A DNA stretch of 64,000 nucleotides from Kitasatospora terrestris (GTDB lineage: Bacteria; Actinomycetota; Actinomycetes; Streptomycetales; Streptomycetaceae). Location of the stretch: contig NZ_BAABIS010000001.1 in NCBI RefSeq assembly GCF_039542905.1, positions 744,001 to 808,000 on the forward strand. The letters are read 5' to 3'. Below are positions 57,781 to 64,000 of the stretch, piece by piece. The notes under the pieces were generated by a model. That model did no database searches. It saw only the letters and a list, made by a program, of their open reading frames with translations, and was not told where the DNA came from. How positions within the stretch are numbered: the first letter of the stretch is position 1; the number at the start of each line of letters is the position of its first letter. A program made the position numbers and the translations under genes.

Positions 57781-58675
57781 GGTCCCGGACCCCCTGGTCG
57801 TCCGCTCGGATGGTCCCCGCGACGGCGCAGGCGGCGCGGACGAAGGCGGCGACGGCCGGTGAGCGGGCGTCCTGGGGCCACGCCACGGCGAGGGTGGCGT
57901 CCGGGAGGTCGCCGACCGGGCGGTAGGCGACGCCGGGCCGCGGGTAGCGGCGGGCGACCGAGGCCGGTGCGAAGAACACGACGCCGCCCGTCTCGACGAG
58001 GCTGAAGATCTCCGACAGGTTCGACGCGGGCCGCGCCGCCCCGGGGCGACGGGCGTGCTCGCCGGAGCGGCCCCGGTCGGCCGGGGCGCCGTCGGGGAGC
58101 GTGCGGCCGGCCAGGTCGTCCAGGCGCAGCTCGGTCCGAGCGGCGAGCGGATCGGCGGCGGCCAGGGCGACCAGGACCGGCTCGGTCAGCAGCGGCTCGC
58201 TGTCCAGGCCGCGGCCGTCGAAGGGGCACAGGACGAGTGCCACGTCGGCGAGTCCGTCGCGCAGGGTCCGGGCCTGCTCGCCGAACCCGCCGAGGACCAG
58301 CTCGGGCGGCAGGGACGCCTCGTCGGCTCCGTAGGCGTCCAGGATCCGCGGCAGCAGCCCGCCGTCGACATCGGCCTTGAGCGCGACCCGCAGCCGCGGC
58401 GACGCCCTGCCCGCCTCCCGGGCCCGGTGGGCGGCGGCGGCCACCGCCTCCAGTGCCGTCCGGGCGTCGCGCAGCAGGACCTCCCCGGCCGCGGTGAGCC
58501 GCACCTGCCGGGTGGTCCGCTCGAACAGGGCCACCCCGAGCTGCCGCTCGACGTCCCGGATCGTGCGGGAGAGCGGGGGCTGCGCCATGCCCAGCCGCGC
58601 GGCGGCGCGTCCGAAGTGCAGTTCCTCCGCGACCGCGACGAAGTACCGCAGCTGCCGCACCTCCAGGTCATTCAT
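57767..58675 (-). CDS. LysR-family transcriptional regulator
   Basis: 302 residues: N-terminal winged helix (LRYFVAVAEELHFGRAAARL, GMAQPPLSRTIRDVERQLGV, ALFERTTRQVRLTAAGEVLL) and a periplasmic-binding-protein-like effector domain (~95-295). It is a close paralogue of the second LysR in this window (60517). It diverges from the NmrA-like gene by 128 nt and should control it. The operator-like ATATCCCCAGGGTAT touches its own start codon, which suggests a very short or leaderless message. Confidence 0.9.
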   Translation of the reverse strand: MNDLEVRQLRYFVAVAEELHFGRAAARLGMAQPPLSRTIRDVERQLGVALFERTTRQVRLTAAGEVLLRDARTALEAVAAAAHRAREAGRASPRLRVALKADVDGGLLPRILDAYGADEASLPPELVLGGFGEQARTLRDGLADVALVLCPFDGRGLDSEPLLTEPVLVALAAADPLAARTELRLDDLAGRTLPDGAPADRGRSGEHARRPGAARPASNLSEIFSLVETGGVVFFAPASVARRYPRPGVAYRPVGDLPDATLAVAWPQDARSPAVAAFVRAACAVAGTIRADDQGVRDRAAR

Positions 58676-58688
58676 ATCCCCAGGGTAT
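58674..58688. promoter_or_regulatory. LysR-type inverted repeat at the LysR start
   Basis: ATATCCCCAGGGTAT, an imperfect inverted repeat directly adjoining the LysR ATG. It resembles ATACCCGGCGGGTAT in front of the paralogous regulator. Confidence 0.55.
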
Positions 58689-58803
58689 CAATGGCGACCG
58701 GGACCGTCCTTCACCTGCGCCGTTGTGCCCGGTTGACTCGAAGGCGAGCGGCGGCGCCCCACCGGGCCTGCGCAATCGACACCACGCGTCCGCGGAGGAC
58801 TTC

Positions 58804-59685
58804 ATGATCGTCATCACCACGCCCACCGGCGACATCGGCGCCCGACTCGTCGACCGCCTCCTGGACAGCGGCGAGTCCCTCCGGGTGGTCGTCCGCGACC
58901 CCGCCCGGCTGCCCGCGCACGTACGCGCCCGCGCCGAGGTCGTGCCGGGCTCCCACGGCGCCCCCGACACGATCGCGAAGGCGCTCGCAGGCGCCGACCG
59001 GATGTTCTGGCTCGTCCCCCCGGCCGGATTCCACGACGCCGCCGACGCCCGGCGCCACTACCTGGACTTCACCCGGCCCGCCTGCCGCGAAGCCGCGAGC
59101 CGGGGCGTGCGGATCGTGGGCGTGACCTCGCTGGGCCACGGCTACCCGGGCCGGGCCGGGCTGCTCTCCGCCGCGCTGGCCATGGACGAACTGATCGGGG
59201 CGAGCGGTGCTCCCTACCGGGCGCTGGCCCTCCCGTTCTTCATGGAGAACCTGCTCCACCAGGCCGCCGCGATCACCGAACAGGGCACCCTCTCCCTGGC
59301 CAACGCCGCGGACCGGCCGCTGCCGACCGTCGCCACCCGCGACGTCGCCGCCGCCGCGGCCGCGCTCCTCCTCGACACCACCTGGAGCGGCCGGGCCCGC
59401 GTCCCGTTCACCGGCCCCGACGAGCTCACCCCCGACGCCATGGCCGAGGTCATCTCCGACACCCTGGGCCGCACCGTCCGCTACCGGCAGCTCCCGCTCG
59501 CCGACCTCCGCGCCACGATGCTGCGACGCGGCGCGAGCCCGGCCCTGGTCCAGGACATGGCCGACATGGTCGAGGCGCAGAACAACGGCATCTACGACGC
59601 CGAACCCCGTGACCCGGGCACCGCCGGCGCCACCGGCTTCCGCCGGTGGTGCGAGCAGAACCTCACGCCGACCGCCCGGTCCTGA
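58804..59685 (+). CDS. NmrA-like NAD(P)H-binding oxidoreductase
   Basis: A 293-residue Rossmann protein of the NmrA/QOR2-like atypical SDR group: IVITTPTGDIGARLVDRLLD, VVVRDPARLPAHV, GADRMFWLVPPAGFHDA, RIVGVTSLGHGY and LPTVATRDVAAAAAALL. It probably senses or reduces using NAD(P)H. GGAGG lies 5-6 nt before the ATG. It diverges from the LysR regulator, the usual arrangement for a LysR target. Confidence 0.87.
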   Translation: MIVITTPTGDIGARLVDRLLDSGESLRVVVRDPARLPAHVRARAEVVPGSHGAPDTIAKALAGADRMFWLVPPAGFHDAADARRHYLDFTRPACREAASRGVRIVGVTSLGHGYPGRAGLLSAALAMDELIGASGAPYRALALPFFMENLLHQAAAITEQGTLSLANAADRPLPTVATRDVAAAAAALLLDTTWSGRARVPFTGPDELTPDAMAEVISDTLGRTVRYRQLPLADLRATMLRRGASPALVQDMADMVEAQNNGIYDAEPRDPGTAGATGFRRWCEQNLTPTARS

Positions 59686-59697
59686 CGCCGCCTGCGG

Positions 59698-60435
59698 TCA
59701 CCACGGGACGACGCCGTCGTCCTCGAAGAAGCAGCCGGTCGGGCCGCCGTCGGGGAGGGTGGCGAGCCGGATCGGGGTGGCCGCGCCCTGGGCGGCGGTG
59801 CGGGATCCGAAGAAGCCGGTGAAGTCGGTCGCGACCAGGCCCGGACAGGCCGCGTTGATGAGGACGCCGGTGCCGGCGAACTGCCGGGCGTACTGCAGGG
59901 TCAGGGCGTTGAGGAAGGACTTCGACGGCGCGTAGGCCGCCATGACGGGGCCGACCTCGACGTCCGGGTCCGCCTGCCGGGCCAGGGAGCCGACACTGCT
60001 GGAGACATTGACGATGCGCGGCGAGGCCGAGCGCCGCAGCAGCGGCAGCATCGCGTTGGTCACCCGGACGACGCCCAGGACGTTGGTGTCCACGACGGTG
60101 CGGACCACGTCCAGGTCGAGCGCCGTCGGCTCCTGCAGCCATCCCGGGCCCATCCCGCCCGGGATGCCGGCGTTGTTGACCAGGGCGTCCAGGCGCCCGG
60201 CCAGCCGATCGACCAGGTCCGCGGCGGCGGTGACGCTGCGGTCGTCGGTGACGTCCAGGGGGACGCCGAACGCGTCCACGCCGTCGGCGCGCAGCTTCTC
60301 GACGGCGGCCTCGCGTCGGGTCGCATCGCGGGCTCCCACTCCGACGCGGTAGCCGAGGCGGCCCAGTCCGGCCGCGATCTCGTAGCCGATGCCCTTGTTC
60401 GCGCCGGTCACCAGCGCGGTCTTCGTTTCGCTCAT
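59698..60435 (-). CDS. Short-chain dehydrogenase/reductase (carbonyl-reductase-like)
   Basis: 245 residues: KTALVTGANKGIGYEIAAGL (cofactor site with the NKG variant of carbonyl reductases), LDVTDDRSV, DALVNNAGIPGGM, RIVNVSSSVGSL with the catalytic Ser and MAAYAPSKSFLNAL (Tyr, Lys). The ending FEDDGVVPW is typical of this subgroup. Convergent with the NmrA-like gene and divergent from the second LysR regulator, which should control it. Confidence 0.9.
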   Translation of the reverse strand: MSETKTALVTGANKGIGYEIAAGLGRLGYRVGVGARDATRREAAVEKLRADGVDAFGVPLDVTDDRSVTAAADLVDRLAGRLDALVNNAGIPGGMGPGWLQEPTALDLDVVRTVVDTNVLGVVRVTNAMLPLLRRSASPRIVNVSSSVGSLARQADPDVEVGPVMAAYAPSKSFLNALTLQYARQFAGTGVLINAACPGLVATDFTGFFGSRTAAQGAATPIRLATLPDGGPTGCFFEDDGVVPW

Positions 60436-60493
60436 GACGATGATGCTGGCCGGTGGGCGGGTGGTGCGGCCAACACCGGTTCGGTGCCCTGTC

Positions 60494-60508
60494 ATACCCG
60501 GCGGGTAT
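60494..60508. promoter_or_regulatory. Perfect palindrome before the second LysR gene
   Basis: ATACCCG-G-CGGGTAT, a perfect 7-bp inverted repeat around one base, lying in the divergent gap 8 nt before the LysR start. A T-N11-A LysR box core is contained in it. It resembles the element near the first LysR. Confidence 0.7.
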
Positions 60509-60516
60509 CACGGCGT

Positions 60517-61392
60517 ATGCTGCGGACCGTGGACACCCTGGAGACCCGCGAGTTGAGGTACTTCGTCGCCGTGGCCGAGGAGTTGCACTTCGGACGCGCC
60601 GCCGAGCGCCTCGGCATGGCCCAGCCGCCGCTCTCGCGGGCGATCCAGCAGCTCGAACGGCGCCTCGGGGTCTGCCTGTTGGAACGCAACCGCCGCGGTG
60701 TCCGGCTGACCGGCGCCGGGGAGGTGCTGCTGCAGGAGGGACGGGCGGCCCTCGACGCGGCCGCTGCCGCCGTCCGCCGCACCCGGCGCGCCGGGGGTGC
60801 CGACCACCCCGGCGGCCCCCGCGAGCGGCTGGTGCTCGCGGTGAAGGCCGCCGCGTCGCACGAACTGCTGCGCAAGCTGCTCGACGCCTACGCGGCCGAA
60901 CCCGACAGCGCCGAGGTCGAGGTGCTGCTGTGCGGCATGTGCGAGCAGGAGGAGCTGCTGCGCGACGGACGCGCCGACGTCGCGCTGATGCACACGCCGT
61001 GGAACTCCCTCGCCGGATTCGACAGCGAGGCGCTCACGACCGAGGGGCAGGTCGCCCTCCTGCCGGCCGGGCACCCGCTGGCCGCCCGCGCGGCCCTGTC
61101 CCTGGCCGACGTCAGGGACGTCCCCGATCTGCCGCTCGCCCGCTGGCCCAACCGCGGCACCTACGCGCCCGGCCCGGGCCCCGAGATCCACAACCAGACG
61201 CAACTGGCCCAGCTGATCGCCCTCGGCCGCACGGTGGCGGTCGTCCCCGACTCCGCCCGTTCCTGGCTGTGGGCCGAGCACGCGGCCGTCCCCCTGACCG
61301 ATGCGCCCCCCGTCGTGACCCACATCGCCTGGCCCGCGCACAGCCGCTCCCTTGCCCTGGCCGCCCTGGTCCGCACGGCCACCCGACTGTGA
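60517..61392 (+). CDS. LysR-family transcriptional regulator
   Basis: 291 residues: winged helix (LRYFVAVAEELHFGRAAERL, GMAQPPLSRAIQQLERRLGV, CLLERNRRGVRLTGAGEVLL) and an effector domain. The first 55 residues are nearly identical in pattern to the LysR at 57767-58675, so the two arose by duplication or recruitment from the same group. The ATG at 60517 and a GTG at 60529 are both possible. It diverges from the carbonyl-reductase-like SDR gene and likely regulates it. Confidence 0.9.
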   Translation: MLRTVDTLETRELRYFVAVAEELHFGRAAERLGMAQPPLSRAIQQLERRLGVCLLERNRRGVRLTGAGEVLLQEGRAALDAAAAAVRRTRRAGGADHPGGPRERLVLAVKAAASHELLRKLLDAYAAEPDSAEVEVLLCGMCEQEELLRDGRADVALMHTPWNSLAGFDSEALTTEGQVALLPAGHPLAARAALSLADVRDVPDLPLARWPNRGTYAPGPGPEIHNQTQLAQLIALGRTVAVVPDSARSWLWAEHAAVPLTDAPPVVTHIAWPAHSRSLALAALVRTATRL

Positions 61393-61476
61393 CCGCCCCC
61401 CTGCCCCACCGGCCACCGCCCCGGAACAGCTCGAACACCGGCGGAAGAGGAGCGACAGGCGCAGCATGATGGCTCC

Positions 61477-62085
61477 ATGACCGCACCCAGCTCAGTCGAA
61501 CGGCTCGCCACTCACGTCCGGACGGTCCTCGGTGACGGACCGTTCGCTCCGGCCGGGCGCTGGAGCCACATGGGTGCGGTGATCTGCGACGCGAGCTTCC
61601 ACGCGCGGCGCACGTACGCGTCACAGATCCGGCCGCGGCTCCTGGAGCTCCGGTCCGCATGGCCCGACGCCGCCACCGTCCGCGGCTTCCAAGCCCGGAT
61701 CGCCACGGAGGACCTGGCCGCCGCGATGACGTTCCACAGCCCCCGCCGGGTCGCCACGGCCCACGGCACCACCGAACTGCTCGCCGCCAACGGCGTCGAC
61801 ACCCGCGAGGACCTGCACGCGTGGCTCGGCGAGCCGGCCAACCGGGCCGCGCTGCGGAGGGTCAAGGGCGTGGGGCCGAAGACCGTCGACTACATCGGCA
61901 ACCTCGTCGGCCGCTCGCACGTCGCCGTCGACGTCCACCTCCGGACGTTCGCCGCCGGGGCCGGTGTCCCGGAGCTCGGGTACGAGGAGCTGCGAGCCGT
62001 CTGCGAGGAGGCCGCCGCCGTTCTTGGTCACGACCGCGGCGGACTGGAGCACGCCGTCTGGCGTTTCACGTCGCGGGCTGCCTGA
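61477..62085 (+). CDS. HhH-GPD-fold DNA glycosylase (endonuclease III-like)
   Basis: A 202-residue protein with the helix-hairpin-helix LRRVKGVGPKTVDYIGNLVG and the catalytic aspartate in HVAVDVHLRTFAAGAGV, the order found in endonuclease III/MutY-type enzymes. The C-terminal 4Fe-4S cysteines of classic Nth are absent, and the N-terminal half is short, so this is a divergent family member. It should remove damaged bases. The ATG is close to the preceding convergent-free LysR gene (84 nt). Confidence 0.8.
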   Translation: MTAPSSVERLATHVRTVLGDGPFAPAGRWSHMGAVICDASFHARRTYASQIRPRLLELRSAWPDAATVRGFQARIATEDLAAAMTFHSPRRVATAHGTTELLAANGVDTREDLHAWLGEPANRAALRRVKGVGPKTVDYIGNLVGRSHVAVDVHLRTFAAGAGVPELGYEELRAVCEEAAAVLGHDRGGLEHAVWRFTSRAA

Positions 62086-62216
62086 GCCCGCTGTTCGAGG
62101 CCAGCCGCGGCCTCCTCGATCGCGCGCAGGATTGCGCCGGGCGCGCGCAGCGGCGGGAGGTGGTCGCCCCCGGGAGGGCCGCTCGGCGGGGCGACCGGGC
62201 GTGCGAGGCTGGGGCG

Positions 62217-63305
62217 GTGAATGACGATCTCTCGGCCCTGATGCGGCGCGCCGCCGGTCACCAGCGCCGGTTCGACGAGCGCTTCGCGGCGTACTTCGAC
62301 TCGTTGGCCGGCCGCCGGGGCGGCCTGGACCTCCCGCCGTACGGCGCGTTCCCCGCGCGGGCGCTCGACCTGGTGCGGGAGCTGGCGCTGCGCGGTGGGA
62401 AGCGGCTGCGGGTGGTGGTGCTGCACGAGGCGGCGGCGCTGGTGACCGGCGAGGAGGTGGCCGGGCTGGACGAGGCGGCGATCGCCATCGAGTTGCTGCA
62501 CGCGCACGGCCTGATCCACGACGACATCATCGACGACTCGCCGGTGCGCCGGGGCGGCCCTTCGACGTACTACGCCTACCGCCACGAGTTCCCGGACCGT
62601 CCGGACACCGCACTGGCGCTCGCCGTCCTGGCGGGCGACCTGGCCGCGTTCCTGTCGATGCGCGTCCTGCTGACCGGTGGCCTGCCGCCGGCGCTCGCGG
62701 TGGCCCTGGCGGCGGTGCACGCGGACGTGGGGGCGAGCACGGTCGCCGGGCAGGTGCTGGACCTGGAACGGGACTTCCGTCCGGCCCCCGACCTCCCGCT
62801 GCTGCACGCGGTCACCGAGTACAAGTCCAGCCGGTACTCGGTGCTGGCGCCGCTGCGGATGGGCCTGCTCGCCGCCGGCGCCGATCCCGCCCCGCACGAC
62901 GGCGGGTTGAGCGCGTACGCCACGGCGCTGGGCATCGCCAACCAGATCCACGACGACTGGCTCGACCTGTTCGGCGATCCGGGGTCCATCGGCAAGTCGG
63001 CCGGGTCCGACATCCGTTCCGGGCGGCACAGTTACGTGGTCCGCGCGCTGCTGGCCGCCGTCGACGCGGGCGAGCGCAGGGTGCTGGACTCCGCCCTCGG
63101 GGACCCGGACTGCGACGACGACACCCTCGACCGCGTCCGCGAGATCGCGCGGGCGCACGGCGTCGACGCGGCGCTGCGCGCCGAGGCCGGCCGCCACGCA
63201 CGCGAGGCGGCGGCCGTCGCCGGCGGCTGGCGGGGGCACTGGCGCGCGGAGGCCGTGGCGTTCTTCGAGCACCTCCCGACCTGGACCGTCGCACGCGACC
63301 GGTAG
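62217..63305 (+). CDS. Polyprenyl diphosphate synthase (FPP/GGPP type)
   Basis: A 362-residue trans-isoprenyl diphosphate synthase. First Asp-rich motif IHDDIIDDSPVRRG, GGKRLRVVVLHEAAAL upstream, and second motif IANQIHDDWLDLFGDPGSIG followed by GKSAGSDIRSGRHSY. Bulky/small residues before the first motif (LLHAHGLIHDD) suggest a C15-C20 product, but this needs assay. It condenses isopentenyl units for terpenoid or carotenoid synthesis. The GTG follows GAGG. No terpene cyclase gene is adjacent. Confidence 0.9.
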   Translation: MNDDLSALMRRAAGHQRRFDERFAAYFDSLAGRRGGLDLPPYGAFPARALDLVRELALRGGKRLRVVVLHEAAALVTGEEVAGLDEAAIAIELLHAHGLIHDDIIDDSPVRRGGPSTYYAYRHEFPDRPDTALALAVLAGDLAAFLSMRVLLTGGLPPALAVALAAVHADVGASTVAGQVLDLERDFRPAPDLPLLHAVTEYKSSRYSVLAPLRMGLLAAGADPAPHDGGLSAYATALGIANQIHDDWLDLFGDPGSIGKSAGSDIRSGRHSYVVRALLAAVDAGERRVLDSALGDPDCDDDTLDRVREIARAHGVDAALRAEAGRHAREAAAVAGGWRGHWRAEAVAFFEHLPTWTVARDR

Positions 63306-63409
63306 TACCGGCCTCCGGAACACCGAGCTCCAGAGCACCGACGTCCGGCCGTGGACCCGGGCTGCTGCCCCCGGTCCACGGCCGTTCCTGTGCCGCCGCG
63401 CCGTTTTCA

Positions 63410-63424
63410 CAACGTTGGAAACCG
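63410..63424. promoter_or_regulatory. LacI-type operator, upstream copy
   Basis: CAACGTTGGAAACCG, containing the palindrome CAACGTTG with a central CG, the common core of LacI-family operators. Identical to the copy at 63610-63624; here TTTC also precedes it. Confidence 0.6.
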
Positions 63425-63572
63425 TGGACACGCAGGCATCTCAGCAGGACACCCCGACCTTGTCCAGACCTCTCGCAGGAATCCGTCCCCGCGCTGCGAC
63501 GCATGCGCAGATTGCCGCTGTTCAAAGCCAGTTGACGGCTCTTCAATTCGCCCGGCCGGGATGCGCGAGTTC

Positions 63573-63602
63573 TTGACAGCCTCTCGGCGGATGCCCCACA
63601 GT
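63573..63602 (+). promoter_or_regulatory. Sigma-70-type promoter for the sugar-binding lipoprotein
   Basis: TTGACA (63573-63578) and CACAGT (63597-63602) with an 18-nt spacer. The expected start point falls at the adjacent operator. Confidence 0.5.
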
Positions 63603-63609
63603 CCCTCTG

Positions 63610-63624
63610 CAACGTTGGAAACCG
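63610..63624. promoter_or_regulatory. LacI-type operator, start-point copy
   Basis: CAACGTTGGAAACCG, an exact repeat of the sequence at 63410-63424, placed over the predicted transcription start, where a bound repressor would block initiation. Two sites 200 nt apart would permit DNA looping. Confidence 0.65.
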
Positions 63625-63697
63625 ACGGGTAGCGCCGGCGCTCCCCTTCGTCCTCCCCCGCAGACAATCCCCCGCAGTCAAGGATGTGATCGGGCGT

Positions 63698-64000
63698 ATG
63701 AACCCCACCCAGCGCGCCAAGTCCGCTGTCGCCGCGCTGCTCGTCGCCGGGCTGTGCGTGTCGGCGTCCGCGTGCACCAACCAGGGCAACGGCACGGCGT
63801 CCGGGCGCAGCCCGGGGGCCGGCGACAACAGTGCGGCGGCCCAGCAGGTCGTGTCTCCGTCGGCCGGTGCGAGCGGCCCCGGTTGCACCGCGGACGCCTA
63901 CGGTGCGCCGAAGCTGAACCTGACCGACGGCAAGACCGTGGTGGGGTTCTCGCAGTCGGAGTCGACCAGCAATCCGTTCCGCGCGGCGGAGACCGCGAGC
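63698..64000 (+). CDS. Sugar ABC-transporter substrate-binding lipoprotein, N-terminal part (runs off the right end)
   Basis: The first 101 codons: a basic start (MNPTQRAKSAVAALLVAGLC), lipobox SASAC and a Ser/Gly/Ala-rich spacer, then LNLTDGKTVVGFSQSESTSN and PFRAAETAS, the opening strand and ligand loop of periplasmic sugar-binding proteins of the ribose/galactose (CUT2) class. It would deliver a sugar to an ABC permease encoded further right. LacI-type operators upstream predict induction by its substrate. Confidence 0.82.
   Translation, partial: MNPTQRAKSAVAALLVAGLCVSASACTNQGNGTASGRSPGAGDNSAAAQQVVSPSAGASGPGCTADAYGAPKLNLTDGKTVVGFSQSESTSNPFRAAETAS

Larger units (their letters stand above)
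63306..63697 (+). other. Regulatory region before the sugar-binding lipoprotein gene
   Basis: A 392-nt stretch without a gene. It holds two copies of a LacI-type site (63410, 63610) 200 nt apart and a promoter-like TTGACA (63573-63578) with CACAGT 18 nt later, so that the second site covers the expected start point near 63609. Confidence 0.6.

Overview
High-GC actinomycete chromosome, most likely Streptomycetaceae (Streptomyces or Kitasatospora type). The evidence is very high third-position GC, many GTG starts, GTGA/ATGA stop-start overlaps, large ATPase-LuxR regulators, a thermolysin-type exoprotease and a LitR/LitS light-response locus. No rRNA, tRNA or CRISPR array was seen. Genes run off both ends: a secreted protein on the left and a sugar-binding lipoprotein on the right.

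Region 1 (1-8.0 kb and 8.0-12.4 kb) is the clearest system. A SigK-type ECF sigma factor and its RskA-type anti-sigma factor sit between a FAS1 (MPT70/MPT83-like) lipoprotein with a membrane-anchored molybdopterin oxidoreductase on one side, and a four-gene overlapping operon (FAD oxidoreductase, DUF1365, cyclopropane-fatty-acid synthase, DUF1295) on the other. This matches the mycobacterial SigK regulon and the Rv0444c-Rv0449c gene set. Three promoters share a CCNNTCC-N15-CCGAA(C/T) element: one before sigK, one before the operon, and one overlapping the start of the oxidoreductase gene, which implies a leaderless transcript. A 19-bp perfect stem separates rskA from the convergent operon.

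Region 2 (12.5-18 kb) holds a methyltransferase, small hypotheticals, a GDSL hydrolase and two decayed transposase genes (IS630-like and ISAs1-like). The IS630 remnant has replaced the 3' end of a membrane-protein gene.

Region 3 (18-24.2 kb) is a light and redox locus. soxR and a 7Fe ferredoxin diverge around a perfect SoxR box. DUF4267, an NAD-epimerase/DUF2867 protein and a photolyase form an operon facing away from litS-litR (ECF sigma factor plus MerR-B12 regulator). The photolyase promoter closely resembles the SigK promoters. Direct repeats upstream of litS look like LitR sites.

Region 4 (24.2-51.5 kb) is ordinary Streptomyces-type gene space: two large ATPase-LuxR regulators, an M4 metalloprotease, GNAT acetyltransferases, a KhtT/KhtU-like K+/H+ antiporter pair, Nudix, HEAT-repeat, phosphotransferase and TetR proteins, a flavin oxidoreductase, and an SDR next to an MmyB-like XRE regulator with a striking 18-bp inverted repeat between them.

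Region 5 (about 51.5-57.7 kb) is an accessory island of visibly lower GC. It contains a DUF817 pseudogene, a transposase remnant, a large patatin-like phospholipase (DUF3376 type) with a C-terminal membrane anchor, a DUF4357 fragment and a divergent P-loop ATPase with a winged-helix tail. The phospholipase-ATPase pair is the best candidate for an undescribed system, possibly defence-related; this is inference only.

Region 6 (57.7-64 kb) returns to high GC. Two paralogous LysR regulators each sit beside a Rossmann oxidoreductase gene, followed by an HhH-GPD glycosylase, a polyprenyl synthase and a LacI-type operator region before a sugar ABC-transporter binding protein.
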